Source: Camillea tinctor (Eukaryota; Ascomycota; Sordariomycetes; Xylariales; Xylariaceae). Taken from it: a DNA stretch of 64,000 nt. Positions within the stretch are counted from its first letter, which is position 1, and the number at the start of each line of letters is the position of its first letter. Below the pieces are notes generated by a model, which did no database searches, had not been told where the DNA came from, and saw nothing but the letters and a program-made list of their open reading frames with translations. Positions 48,159 through 61,240 of the stretch are shown here, piece after piece. A program made the position numbers and the translations under genes. Where the stretch lies: assembly GCA_022578605.1 (NCBI GenBank), contig MU394104.1, forward strand, positions 238,431 to 302,430, written 5' to 3'.

Positions 48159-50120
48159 TCATAAGTTAGCCGGGGCCTGAGGGGGCAGCTTTGGCTTGCC
48201 AAGAGTCAGCTGGCTCAGAGACAGTGTTCTGGCTGCCTTCTTCCGCGAGCCGTCTTCCTCCTCGTCTCGAAGCTCTTCGCCGAAGGCACCAAACCCATGG
48301 GTCGGGCGCTCCTCACGAGGTGTCCTGAACGCTTCCGATTCGCTGTTGGTACCCGGAGTCTCCAACTCCTCATCGTCATCGTGGTCGAAGGCGGAGACAT
48401 TTGCGTACACATTATAAGCTGGGTTAGTGTCAATCCTGGGGGAGGCCCGAGATAGAATATCCACCTGGCGACTGAGCTTCGCCACCTGAGCCTCTAGCGC
48501 TTGCCGGGCGGTGCGCTCAGCGTCCAACAGTGATATGAAAGTGGTGTATTGATCCGCAGCGAAAGCTTCCGGATTATCCCTTGCTAATGCTGGTAGGCTG
48601 GCTGCACCACGGACAGTCGCATCCGAGGTTGGACGGGGGATTGTTCTCGTCGACTGCGGTGCCGAGCCAATGAACGTGTTTCCGTCTCCAAACGAATCCT
48701 CAGATTCGCGTGATGCGGTACATCTTGTAGATGGCTCTAAATGATCTGCCACCGTTGAGAATGCCGTAGTGTATATGGCGGAGGGTCGTGGGTTGGGCCG
48801 TACTCGTTCTGTAGTATCTACATAATTGTTGACGCCTGGAATGACATGGAAGAGCTTGGAGACGAGCTTCTCGAGTTTTTGGTTATGGACTTCAAGGGCC
48901 GCTAGCCGATCCTCTAAGCTTGCGGCCTCGGTGATTCTCATGTTGGATATAGGACCGAAATTGAAAGGCTGTGGCGGCGTGTTGGGTGCTACGGGCGAAT
49001 CGACTGGCATCTCTTCATCTACTGTATCTATCATACCCCCGTCTCCATGATTGGAGGTGGAAAGATTCGGCGATAAATAACCCGGGTCGTAGCTTGCCCT
49101 CCAGTACCGGATTTCATCGCTGCGCTTCCGTACAGGAGTGTGACACTCCGACACGTCTGGCAGTTGCGACAAGCTCCTCGATCTTCGACGGTGCGAGAAG
49201 ATATCGCTAGTGACTGCGCGACCAATGTCATCAGGGTCCTCCTCTTCTAGGTTAGGCTGACTGCCACGGCCATGTGTGCTGGCTGGTCTCGGAGACAAAC
49301 CTATCAGCTCTCCCCCGAAGTCCTTAACTCTGATGCTATGTACTCTAGAAGCAGTATCTGCTCGTCTTCTGCTGAACCCGGGATCTGCCTGTATAGAATT
49401 GCGCGCACTAGTAATTGCTATTATATCATCTGGCCCGATCGAGTGGGACCTTAGAGCTCGGTCGAACTCTGTTATGGGCAATGATGCTGATCGCTTCGGT
49501 TCATTGTCCTTGCCCAACTCTCTATTCGCAGCAGATGGATCCTAAAGCATGTAATCAGTTTCTGAACCTTGACAAGGAGAGATATCGGAATGGATATGGT
49601 AAGATGGTCTTGAACTCACACTTCGGTGGTGGTTCTCCGGGCCTCCAAAGTGATCTTCGGAAATGGATGGCTGGCGAGTTTCCTTCCGCTTACGACCGAA
49701 GAGCTTGCCTAGGGCTGACTTGAGGGTTGACTTCTTGCGTTGCGGTCGGGATACATCGGTACTATCGCTGACGGTGGAATAACGCAGGGTGCTAGAACGA
49801 TTGGTTCTCCGTTGATTCGGACTCGACGAATTGTACGACGTTTGACTGGGCCCGGAATGGGACACGGAGTCTGCCTTGTCCTCCCGGGTGAGCTCGGGAG
49901 GGCTATTTCCAGACGAAGAAATAGTCGCGCGGTCGGCCTTGGTGGGAGTTTCGAGTCGAGCTGGGTGTCCTTCGTGAGCCATACTAGATCCCGGATTCCT
50001 TATGGGAAATTCATCGTCGATGGGAATCGGCCCGCTGATTCTACCTCGGATTGTATTGGGTGGACTGGGTTGACCGGGCCTGCTTCGGCCAGAGTTGGTC
50101 GCAGGCTTGAACATACCCAT
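48159..50120 (-). CDS. Unrecognised large disordered protein with coiled coils
   Basis: Two exons, 50120-49620 and 49541-48159, give 627 residues. The intron (49619-49542, GTGAGT...TTTAG) is in phase 0. The ATG at 50120 has a good CAAAATG context. The protein is Ser/Pro/Arg-rich and mostly disordered. A basic patch at about 130-150 (RKKSTLKSALGKLFGRKRKE) could bind membrane or nucleic acid. Two short coiled coils stand out: one near 370 (SLEDRLAALEVHNQKLEKLV) and one near 510 (AERTARQALEAQVAKLSRQV). The C-terminus has an acidic patch (DDDEELETPG) and ends TLGKPKLPPQAPANL. I do not recognise the family; a cytoskeletal or polarity scaffold is only a guess. Confidence 0.78.
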
Positions 50121-53100
50121 TTTGTTTTTTTTGGTTTGGTTTGGTTTGGTTTGGTTTTGATTTTCCGGCTTTTATTTCTCCCCCCCTCTCTCTCTCTCTT
50201 TCTCGAGGAAGTTTGAAACGAACGTTTTGGTGAAAAAAAAAATGATTATAGAAGCAATGAATAGGACAGAAGATAAAAAGACTAGTAGATTACGGATAGG
50301 GTAGCAACGGTAGAACGATCCATCATCAGGATGTGGGAACAACGACTGGCTCCTGTCACTGTATGTCTCTGCCTCTCAGAAAGCGACGAGTCTCATGCGT
50401 CCCACATCGCCAGCAATGCTGTTTCCTCTCTCGCTGTTTTCTCGACGGACTGCAGACGGGGACGCAGACACCGGCATGCGAATCAGAAGCTCAGAAAGAG
50501 GGCCACCCGCAGGTCACTCAGTGACAGTGGCGAAAGAGCAAGAAGGGCAGAGCTAAAAAGAGCGTGAAGGCCTTAGTAAGAAAGGCAGTTTATGGAGTTT
50601 ATGGGCGTGGGAGACCTTGCAGCCACTGCATCGCATATTAAATGAACTTTCTGCGACGACCACCCACACCTGTGCATGTGGAGGAGGACCAACGTTTGGG
50701 GCCGTGAACATGGGAATTAGCAACCCATGAAACATGCGACGAGGCGCCCTGGCTAGCTTCATGGTGGTAGTGTGTCTTAACATAGTAGTGTGCTGTGTGC
50801 TGTCCCCCGTCTCCCCTCCAAGCCAAGCCGACAAGGAACGACGTTGCGGGCAAGCGAAGGTAACCAGGATAAAGTCGGATGACGAAGGACCAGGGCGGTG
50901 GGAAGCTCTAGCATTGGCCGAGAAGGGTCGCGGATCCTTGCTTGAGCCCGCATCTACTGAAGGTCTGTGTGCTGGCCGAGATTCCTGTTCTGTCCTGTCC
51001 TGTTCTGTCTACATTCCAACACGCTTTCAATCTTGATTTCATGCCTGGATCTTTTTCTTCTTCTTGAGACTGGCACGAAACCACGTGAAGAGAAAAAAAA
51101 AAAGGTTCACCGCAACAAGTTTGTGATATGAGAGAGAGAGAGAGAAATAATGAGAGTCATCCTCCCTATGGACGAACTTGACCCAATACGGACAACACGG
51201 CAACAGCTCAAGGGGAGTTTACGGCGATCGATATGAGCGATCAGAAACCGATTTGGGTTCACCAACCTTCTCAGTGGAAGAAAGAAGGCCTAGATCGGAG
51301 GAGCTAGACGACGATGCGGATAGAACATCAAGGGGGTTGGACCAGTAAGCCGCGCGCTACCGATGGCGTCGTTTGTGATAAAGGAATAGACTCCAAGGCT
51401 TCCAGACTTCCAGACTCCAGAAAATGGAATATATCCATACTACCTTACATACCTTATGGCCACAATAATTAGGTCCTACATAATGTATGTTGTATGTATG
51501 TAGGTAGGCTCACGGAGGGTATCCGATTGTCCGAATGTTTCCACTACACACGTGTTTATTAGTGTCCCCCCGGGGGTCATCAGCCTCCAGGAACTACTGT
51601 GCTTTAGTGTATAGCCATATAAATAGTCTCGTTCTATAGAGTCTTTTCTAGTTTTCAGCTTATGCTCGTACGACGAGGGGAGCTCTTATCCGGTTCCGTT
51701 AGGTTTCAATATTGATATGTCTGTTCAGTCAGTGCTGTTTGATCCTAGTTCGCTTGCGACTTATATCGATAACCTGAGGTAGATTAGTTGACGAGTTACG
51801 ACCTGACTTGTTTTCTTTTTGGATTTGATTTTCTGGTTGTATGTTTTGTTTTTTTTTCTTTGGGTTGAGGCTGGGGAAGTTGGAGAGAAGATGAACAACG
51901 AATCGATGGGGCGGAGGGGAAAGAGGAGAAAGAGGAGAAAAGAGAGGGGAAGGGATTTCCGTTGTCTATCTGCAAGACTAAAAACCTAGCCGATTCTATA
52001 GAGGCGCACCTACCTAACCTGCTTACAACCCACTGTAGCCTACCTAAACCTTAGGTTATTAACCTAGGTAGGTACCGCACCTACCCTACTCGTGATGGCG
52101 ATTGAGTTGGTGATGGATGTGCGACGTAGTACGCACGTGTAAGCACAGACCAGTCCACTATAGCTGGAGCTCCCTCGTATCGTGCAACATCTAAGATAAA
52201 CTCGATATACATCTCTTAGGACTTCTGGAGTTACTACTAGTGTACAGAGTTTATCTTGCTCAATTTAGTTGTATGTATAAACCTCGGCTGCCCACCCACC
52301 CATTCTCAATATCCTAATAAATATTAATTTGGATTGGATTAGCTTAACCTAGCTTGGATATTTCGGATATCTTCACCGCGCTTCCCGCCCCCCTCTCCCT
52401 TCTTTAAACCTCTCTAACACGGAAATAACAAATAGTGGACAGCGCAAGCCCCCCGTCTAAAGAATATCCGTAGAAGGTTTCTTTTTCTCTTCTGTTCTTC
52501 TCCTTTTCGAATTGTTCTTCGTCTACTAGACACGTACTAACCTAGCCTACTAACTAAGGTCTACCTTTCTAATTATGGAAAAAAGGGTTAACCTAGGTTA
52601 TAACTTGAAGGTTCTTTGGAATCAACATGAAACTTCTGATATGTTATACAACACCATGAAATACTAAACATCGGTCATGTTATTTAGTTTAGCTTGCCTA
52701 TGTAATGTACTTGTCTTTCCGTTCTGTCATATTTGTCCTTTTGCGTTCCTTTTTTTCCTTCTATCTCTTTTATTATACGGATTGGTTTTTTATTAATGAA
52801 ACCCATCCTCACTTTCGGAGAAAATCTCATATACACCCTTACCATTGGGACGAACGCCAATCCCGTTACTGGGATCAGTGGAGCAAGAAGACATGTAACT
52901 GTATCATCAGAGCTGTCCGCGCCACTGGTAACCTCACGGTCACGGCAGTACCCGTGGGAGAGGTGGTGTAGTTGAAACGCCCTCACACCGAGAATCTCGT
53001 CCTTCTGTGGTAGAATTCGTTTGATTCAGATGATCCAAAACGGCGGTCTGTGACGAGCACTGCCCGTCTTGTTACGAACCGTGCGCACAGGCGGGATTAC

Positions 53101-55085
53101 ATCACATAAAACAAAAAAGTCTGGAGAAGAGTTTCCATGGTCTTCGTGTTTTTGATTCTCTTATCTGGCGTATTTCAAGGAGCCGGATCGTCGTGTCTCG
53201 CTGTTTCGCTACATCAGACAAACTATCACATCGAAAAAAACGTGGAGCCCGGAAGGGGGGAAGCTCGTAGAGTAGTGGGTTTGATCTACTAATAACTACT
53301 ACATCTAAGAACCTGAAGAGCAGACAAGCAGGAAATCTTATTGCCAGGGTGTGCATTAAGATCACCAGCTAGGTTCATGTGTGTACATATGTGTATAGTT
53401 GTATGTGTGTGTGGGTTGTTGGGAGAGGAATGAAAGGAAGCGCACTACACTACTACACACTGCCGGTAATTCGCATCTGTGCGGCTGTGTAGACCCCAAG
53501 CGTGTGTGTCAATGTCAAAATCTATACGATCTAACACGATACGCCTCCCCTCCCCTCTTCTCTTCTCTCCTCTCTGCACCAGACACGCCCCTTGATGTTA
53601 GGGAGGTGTGACATGCAGAGTCAGAAACCATCGCCAAGTTATTAGTGCTCAAGACTGAATCGGAGACGTGGCGACATGATATGTCCCGTCTGTCTGTTGT
53701 GTAAGACGTGAGCCACTGAGAAGGTGAGAAACTGAGCCAGTGGATGTATGTATGTTTGGTTTGGCCGTCTGTTTTTGATAGACAGGAGCCCGGCTGCCGC
53801 GCCTAGGGACGTAAGTCATCTGTTGGTCACATATAATCCGTTCTGCGTCTGCATGAAAATCGTGGGTGATGTGAAGCCGTGCAGGAACCAACCAAGACAG
53901 TAAGTTGCAGAATTTCTCCGAGCACGCTTTGTGTATTAATGCGCACAGAGATTCAGCCGCGTCCGACTCATGGCTCCATTTCCCATGATTCGCCGACTTG
54001 AACGTTCCGGCCCCGCGCTGGCGCATTGTTGTTACGCGAGGTGCGCGCCAGCAAAGACCAATCTCATGTAAAGCTGCCTCGACTGATCAGGCCGTGATGG
54101 GTATCTGCATGCGGGTTTTGTCGCCTACCATTTTGAGGTAAGAGGGGGTTTCTGCTAGATGCTAGATGCTAGAGGAAGCATTGCGACTGGATCGGAAGAT
54201 GCCTGCCAACCTGGCAGAACCATGACCATTACTTAGAAAACACCCCTCGTTGATATCGCCGGACACCAACCCACTGGCTGCTCAATAGCAAGTAACCCAT
54301 TCGATGAGATAGAAGAAAAGGGAGAGAGAGGTACATAGACTCCCTATAACACGGATGATAGGCTAGCACATGCAGTCAATCCAATACTACAAACTTACTT
54401 AGAGAACCTGATTGCCTAATTGGTCTTGATGTCTTCGCTTACGATACTTTCTGGCACGGAACTTTTCTCGCTAACGTACCCTACAGTGCAGTGTAGATGA
54501 GCTTCTAAGCTTCGGCTTCGCTGAGCGAACACAACCACAACTAAAAATTACCGACTCTTTTGGGCAATAAGTAGCATCATAAGTACAAGGTCCGGGCCCC
54601 TTTACCCCGGTGAGTATCCTGAAACAACAAGGATAGGTAGGTAGGATAGCGTCATCGTCTAATGTTCTAGTACTACGTCGAACCCATGTTACCACGGATC
54701 TTGTAATTTCGCAAACTGGACAGGAAGGACCAGGTAGATACAAGGTGAACCGTAAAGTCGAAAGTCCTGGGGCGGTTTGGCACTTCGATGTCTTGTTGAA
54801 GTGAAAGGGTGAAAACCTTTTTTCTACGACATGCGAGGTAGCACGACAGGTCAGTCGTGGGAAGAAAGGATCACTAGCTCGAGTGAAGAAATCTCCCGAC
54901 TTGCCTCCTACATACCGGTAGACGGGTAACAGCATCACATCAAAGTCCGGATTAGGAAGAGCATATACCCCCTTAATACCCGTCCTTGAGCCATGTCGGC
55001 CTATTTAGTCGTAAGGAGTAGATAAAAGATGAATGAAGATTCTTTCCTAGCTCCAACATGTATCGATGATCTAGCTCTCATTTCG
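50121..55085. other. 5-kb region with no gene I can support
   Basis: Chance open frames only (the longest 155 codons, 54471-54938, minus strand, no motif). It contains a (GA)n run (51130-51146), A-tracts, purine-rich sequence (51895-51955) and a dense group of CCTACCTAACC/ACCTAGGTAGGTACC words at 52005-52090 and 52570-52600. It should hold the promoter of the coiled-coil gene at its left end and the 3' flank of the helicase at its right end. Confidence 0.5.
50129..50157. repeat. (TTTGG)n repeat in the 5' leader of the coiled-coil protein gene
   Basis: Five units, read as CCAAA/AACCA on the coding (minus) strand, starting about 9 bases upstream of the ATG at 50120. It is followed upstream by a CT/GA run (50175-50200). 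Such leaders are common in fungal genes; no specific role is known. Confidence 0.82.
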
Positions 55086-57578
55086 TCATGCTCCGACGGA
55101 GGCCGCATCGACATAACGGAGGTCTGCATTGTTCTCGAGCCAGTCCATCCAGTTATGAAGGAACTTACTTCCTCTTTAATGCCGAAGAGCGAGGGGGGGA
55201 GAGAGTCTCGTGTTAGAAAAAAAGATTCAACAAAAGCAATAAATGTCCGGGATTGGAAATGGGACATCTGTGGGGTATCATTGCATGCCCCAAAGATAGG
55301 AACAGTCACTGTGATGAGATATGTAGACAAGGGGGAGGGTGGAGGCGGAGGAGAAGCGAGAGCAAGTGACAGATAACAACGTACCGACGAACAGTTTCTG
55401 AGTCGCCTACGACGACGAGCGAGCGTTTAGGTCTTGTCATCGCGACTGTTGACCTCCTGCATTAATACCCCCTGCAGCCACGCAATGGTATACCAGGAAC
55501 AGGAAAGTGGCTTTATCTACTCACCATTTAGACGACGCTTTTCGCTAAGAAAGCCGACCTCGCCCTCGGTGTTGCTCCGGACCAGGCTAACTACAACAGC
55601 CTCCTTCTCCCGACCCTGGAAGCCGTCGACAGACCCGAGCTCAATTCCGGGGAAGGTTTCCTTCAGAGGCGCAAGCAGTCCGAGCTTCACGTCACACACC
55701 TTGGGTTAGTTTGGTTCTGGTAGTAGTAGTAGTAATAGTAGTACGTAGAAATAAATTATTGGAAATTTCGCCATCGACGATATGTGGAATGTGGCATGTG
55801 ACTAATATTCTTCTTACCTGGGCATTGTAAGGGGTAACGACCGCGATATCTTCTGGCTTGACACCGGCATCGACCAGCTTCCGGACATGGTCTCGCACTA
55901 GGGCAGCTTCCATTTCATTACTCTTACTTTCAGCAAATAGTGACCTAACATTCCCCTTTTTGCCTGTCTCTTCCTCTTCGTTCTTCTCCGGAAAGTCGCC
56001 CCCCTGTGTATCTATGAAGATGACGGGTTCGTTAGTGTCTTCCGTATCCTGAACCTCGTACGGCAGGTCTTTGAGTAATCGGCCTTTGACTGCGTCCGCA
56101 GCCACTAGCTTGGAATCATAAAGTTCGTCCGATGGGAACCTCATGATCTTCTCGTGCATACGGTATTGTGTGGTAAGCATGCGTTTGATGACTGGACCAT
56201 GTAACAAGAGTAATCTGTCGAAAAGGGTAGTCTCAAGAGTCATCCCCTTGATTATACTCTGCCCCTCTTTGACCTTTGGCTTCACCTTTGAGTTCGTCGA
56301 CTTGATCGTAGGTGGTAGCTGTAGGTGATCACCTGCGCAGACTGCTTTTTTCGCGGCCAGCAAAGGGACCCAGCACTGGGCTTCTAGAGCTTGACTTGCT
56401 TCGTCGATGATGATGACATCGAACTCCTCATTCTTCAGCTGGAAGCCACCAGCGCCATGCAAGGTAGCAAGAACAACTTTACTACCGCCGATCAAGGTGC
56501 TCACACATCTCCGTTCCCTCTCCCTAAACTCCTTTCGTAATTCCTTCAGTTCTCCGTAGATCGCTTTTCGCTCCTTGCCACTCTTGGTTTTCTTGATAGA
56601 AGCCTGTTTCGCATCCATCTCCGAACGTACATCTTTGACAATGAGACCTGCCTCCGATGTCTGGGTAAGGACGTCTAGAGAGTGGTTTAGGACGGAAGGA
56701 AGAAGTCTTGCAGGATGGCCCAGTCGAAGAATGGGGACTTTGTGTGAAGATAGCCGCTCTACAATGTTGTCTACCGATATATTAGAGGGGCCGCATACCA
56801 ATATGCGCATGTTCCGTTTGACCATCTGAAGAATCAGCTCGATTAGTGTGTGCGTTTTGCCGGTTCCAGGTGGGCCGTGAATCAAGGCCACTTCTCTAGA
56901 AGCAAGCGCGAACCGGATGGCGTCCTTTTGGGAGTCGTTTAGTGTCGGGTCCATCCACTCTATCTTCGCATATTCCAGATCCGTGCTGAGGTCTTTAGGG
57001 ACAGGAGAGGGGGTGGATAGCCCGAACAGGACTCGCATAAAGATGGAATACTCAGATTCGCTCATCTTCTGCAGCTTCTCCATTGTCTGGTTCATGCGAC
57101 GGTAAGTGACATCGTCTGCGAGTTTGACGATCCAGACGCGACCAGACAGAGAGGCAGCGTCCTCCTTCTCCTCATCGACAGCAACGGCGATAGCCTCTTT
57201 CTTGATCTTGGTGACGACACCCCGCGCGCCTTTCTTCTCCAGGTCTTTAATCTCCCGCTTCTTGGCGCTGCCAGCCGGTTGCTCGGACACGAGGACAATA
57301 TCGCCCGTCCGGATGCCATGTTCAGGAAGCTCTCCGCCGGTGGCACTGTCAGGTCCCAGTTCTAGCACGGTTCTTCCTCCTAGTCCTGTCCTCTGAGACG
57401 AGATGACAAGATTGGTAACGGCAAGACCAGCTCGCTGCAGCGATGTCGGACTGGTGCTGGATACCAAGCCACTTGTTTCTTGGAGCTCGCTCTGAAGCTC
57501 AGCGTCAAGCAAGGCAAGCTGGGTGCTTGCAAACGCCGGGATATCGACTGATTTTGTTAGAAGTGACATTCTCCCCAA
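55086..57578 (-). CDS. HCS1: SF1 DNA/RNA helicase of the HCS1 / IGHMBP2 type
   Basis: Four exons, 57578-55818, 55699-55525, 55445-55385 and 55173-55086, give 694 residues. All introns are GT-AG, and the joins rebuild [31 protein letters not shown] and [17 protein letters not shown]. An N-terminal beta-barrel region (about 60-190) precedes the helicase core: Walker A GPPGTGKT (about 233-240), [15 protein letters not shown] (Walker B, about 388), GDHLQLPPT (motif III), [10 protein letters not shown] (motif IV), [20 protein letters not shown] (motif V) and NVAMTRPKR (motif VI). This is the Upf1-like group. Yeast Hcs1 associates with DNA polymerase alpha, and the animal relative IGHMBP2 acts on RNA. 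A second possible start is three codons downstream (57569). Length agrees with fungal members. Confidence 0.92.
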
Positions 57579-58284
57579 TATAAGTTATAAGGCTCCCGAT
57601 GGTGACGTCTCATGTAACAAACTCTAGAAAACCATGGTACTAAGATGTCATGTGAGGGTAATTATGGGTTCCTGGTTTGTCAGTAGCTCAATGGGGATAC
57701 CGAACCGAAGCTGGTGGTGAAGGATGTTATTTCTGGTTCAGATGGCGGGTGATGTAAGTTGGGTGGAGCACGAAATTGTTATTTGACGGTTCCTGAAGTA
57801 AGGAAATCCGGATTGGACGGTTTGAACTTTCATTTGTTTTTGTTTTATTTTTATCTATGTATTTTTTTCATTACCTACCTAGGTACCTAGGTAACTTTCA
57901 TGATACGAACCCGGCATAACTACAAAACTTATCTCCCTCAAATGAAATATATTTCAATATATATATCAATAGAAATTTATGAGAAACAAGAGCAAGAAAA
58001 GACAAGCCTACATATAGCAAGTCTGAAGGTATTAGTATCAAGCCCTTGGGGGTTTTTATTCCTACACACAGCTAAGTATACAAATTACATAGGTACCTAC
58101 TTTTTTACCTATACCCAAATTCAAGCCATAAATACCAAAATCATTGGTATAACCTATGCATCGTAATTGCGCCCATAAATGACAAACATAAAAAAAAAGA
58201 AATAAAAAAAAGAAATAAAAAAAAGAAATAAAAAAAAGAAAAAAAGAATTGCTATAAATAAAACCTCCCCTTCCCTCCCTTTGG
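57579..58284. other. Intergenic region between the helicase and DUF202 genes
   Basis: About 700 bp. Contains CTACCTAGGTACCTAGGTAAC (57877 onward), AT-rich sequence and a 13-bp A-rich tandem repeat next to the end of the DUF202 gene. No gene supported. Confidence 0.55.
58189..58247. repeat. 13-bp A-rich tandem repeat
   Basis: About four copies of AAATAAAAAAAAG in the 3' flank of the DUF202 gene. On the coding (minus) strand it is a run of T with CTTT steps. Confidence 0.85.
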
Positions 58285-59054
58285 CTACGCTGAGCTCGTC
58301 GGTTGTAAAATGACCACGAGGATAAGACTAACCACCATCAGGGCGAGCGCAACAAATGAAATGAGAACCACCGTTCCCCTCGACGCCGGAAATTTCCCCT
58401 TCATTATCCATTCTTGGCTCTGGAAATATCTCTGATATCCTAAAAATAGCACCAGCACAGATATACCGAGAAACGTAGCGCCGAGCGGCTTCCCTAGGTG
58501 CCGCACCCGCGCAAAGTGAGGATCGTCCTGTCCGTCTGCTATCGAAGTGTTCAGGCGGAAGAGCTGGGTTATGGCTATCCCGATCGACGCGAAAGCGAGA
58601 GATGTCCGGAGCCAGGCGAGGAATGTCCGCTCTGTGTTGGTCAAAGACGACGCGACAACGCGGTACCGTGTCAGCTTGCGCAATTCTAAAAATAAGATAC
58701 CCTGATGGCGCTGTGCCCGTTCGACATACCCAAAGCCAGGTGATCTCTGGCTACGCTTCCCTTGTTCTCGAGCTCGATTGACCATATCGTCCCCAAATAG
58801 CTTCGTAGCCAATGCTCTTTCTCCTGAGGTTGGCTGTTGTTCTCTGTGCCATTATGGGTCCCGTTCGCCGGGGCTTGTTGCGACGATTGATGACGGTTCC
58901 TCAGACTTGTGCTGGTCTGCGTGCTCTGGTAATTTCTCGTGTTCCGCGCCATCACAATGCCCGTAAGTTCGTCAGGGTCTTCGTCGTGGTCCTCGGCCGT
59001 GGGTAAGCGCTGGAAGCTCATGACCGGACTGCGTGAGGGCGTATTCGAGGCCAT
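58285..59054 (-). CDS. DUF202 membrane protein
   Basis: Two exons, 59054-58730 and 58631-58285, give 223 residues. The intron (58729-58632, GTATGT...ACAG) splits the Glu codon of the hallmark sequence SVARDHLALERTFLAWLRTS. Reading on through another acceptor at the end of TTATTTTTAG would insert about 19 residues into the motif and is rejected. The N-terminal 85 residues are polar and disordered. The C-terminal half carries three membrane helices (LAFASIGIAITQLF, LGATFLGISVLVLFLGY and VVLISFVALALMVVSLILVV). DUF202 is found in bacterial YidH-like proteins and in fungal vacuolar proteins such as Vtc1. This one has no basic SPX or VTC sequence, so function is unknown. Confidence 0.87.
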
Positions 59055-59790
59055 GGTGCCTGCGCGTTCCCTAGCGGTCTAGAATTGGGGGAAGAGGGCG
59101 GAAGGGACTGGTTGTCAGCACACAGGATTCTGGTTTTATTGTTTTCTTGAGAATTGCTTATTATGCATAAGACAGGTAGAATGCGGTAAGATATGATAAG
59201 GTATAGTATGGTATTTTCTGTTGCGGGAATGTTTCTATGGTGTAAAACCAGAGGCGGGTCAAAGCCAAATGAAACCTTAGCCACGGGCACGAACCTCGAG
59301 AATGCCATCTATCCTTTCCTGTGCAGATTGCCGCCTCGTTATCGGCAATTCTGCAAACGATGCACGCCCCGCCTGCTGTGTGTGTGATGATGTTGTTCTC
59401 AAAATGGGAGGAGTCGACGCAGCTGAGCGGGGAGAATCATTCGAGGCCATCCTTTTTTCTTTCCCCCCTCCTTCTTCCTTTTTATTCTTCTACTACCTGC
59501 CCTTCTCTTTTTTTTTTTCTTTTTTTTTTCTTTTTTTCTTACTTTTTTTCTTACTTTTTTTCTTCTTCTATTCCTTTCCCGGTTGGGTGCTTAGTTCCTA
59601 TGTTGTGATGCAGGTGTAGAACAATGTGCAAGAAGCTAAAGACAGACGATGTGCTTGGCTGGCGATGATGCCATTGTTTAGCAGTGTTTAGCGGGAAAAG
59701 TCCTCTGCTGACTCTATAGCGGGACCCACAGGGTTTAGTAGGCCGTAAATTCATAGTTGATAGATAGTTGCATAACACAAACTGTTAAAA
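59055..59790. other. Promoter side of the DUF202 gene, ending at the AT-rich boundary
   Basis: About 740 bp of ordinary composition. It includes a long pyrimidine tract (59455-59580) of T-runs broken by single C residues. The last normal-composition sequence ends near 59780. No gene supported. Confidence 0.55.
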
Positions 59791-60120
59791 ATTTAAAAAC
59801 ACGTAAGCATAAATTTAATATAATAAACTGCTTAAAGTTATTTAACGTTAAGAAAATCTTAAACGTTTTTTTTATTAAATATATATATGTAATAAAATAT
59901 TTAAAGTTATAATTGTTTATTATAAGTAAACGTTAATAGTATAAAATGTTAATAAAAAAAAATGTTAATTTATATAATTATTTATTTTTATTTATGTTAA
60001 TAAACTTTATTGTTTTATAAAATTTAATGCTTTTATTTTAAAGCGTTAATAAAAAAAAATGCTTTTTTTTAATAACGTTAATTAAAATAAAAGTGTTTTT
60101 TTTTTAATATTTATTATTAA

Positions 60121-60184
60121 AGGTGTTTATTATTAAAAGTATTTATTATTAAAAGTATTTATTACTAAAAGCGTTTATTAATAA
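60121..60184. repeat. 16-bp degenerate tandem repeat in the AT block
   Basis: Four consecutive units similar to AAGTATTTATTATTAA, each differing by a few C/T or G/A-type changes, with weaker copies on both sides. Confidence 0.6.
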
Positions 60185-60507
60185 TTAAGTGTTTATTATA
60201 TTAAGTATTTATTAATAGCAAAATATTTATTATTTTAAACGTTTTTTAAATAAAATGTTTATTATTTAAATCGTTTTAATTTATAAACGTTAATAATATA
60301 TTAATATTTTTATTTGCAAATTTTTTTATAATATAACATTTATATTTAAAATAACTATTAATAAATTTTAATAATAATAAATTATTAGCGTTTATTTATA
60401 GCTTAAAATTAGCTATTTTGCAAATTAACTTAACGCAATTAATTTTAAAAATGTTAATTTATTGTTTTTTTTTGCAATATAATTAATTTATAATATTTTT
60501 TTTTATA

Positions 60508-60546
<39 letters not shown>

Positions 60547-61240
60547 TAAAACTTACGTTTTAAATAATATATAAAAGTTTATATTTTTTAAAGTTTATAA
60601 TATTTAAAAAAAATTATAGTTTATTTACTATTATTATTAGCTTAAAATAGTATTATATATAAAATTAATAATAATAGCTTTATTATAGTTAAAAATTTTA
60701 AAGTTAATTAAGTTATTTAATTAGCTATTATTGCTTATAATTAATAATACGATAAAAAAAACATAAAATTTAACTATATTTATTTTTAAAAAATAAAAAA
60801 AAAATATTTAAATTAGCTTTAAAGTTATTATATATTGTTAATATTAAATTTATATAAAAACTTTTAAGTTAAGTTTTAATTATATATTATATTTATTATT
60901 ATAAATAAATATATTGTTTAATTAGCTATATTTTTACTTTTTGTGCTTATTAATATATTAAATATATTAACTTTATTTTTTAATTACTTATTTTAAAATA
61001 TTTTTTGCTAAATTTTTACGTAATAATTTAGTTAATTAAAGTTATAATAATGTTAATTAAAAGTTATTATTATATAATTAACATAATAGCATAAACTTTT
61101 TTTATTAATATATAATATTTTTAAAAAAAACATTAATAACTTTTAAAAAAATTTAAATTTTTTTTAAAAAACTTAAATATTTACTTAAAAATATAAGTAT
61201 TTTTTAAAAAATATTTTTTTTTTTTTAAATCTTTATAAAA

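Noticed and set aside
52684..52986. Overlapping 80-100 codon frames on both strands
   Set aside because: Mutually exclusive frames without motif; treated as chance.
54471..54938. 155-codon minus-strand frame
   Set aside because: No motif, no signal of a start or neighbouring exons; likely chance.
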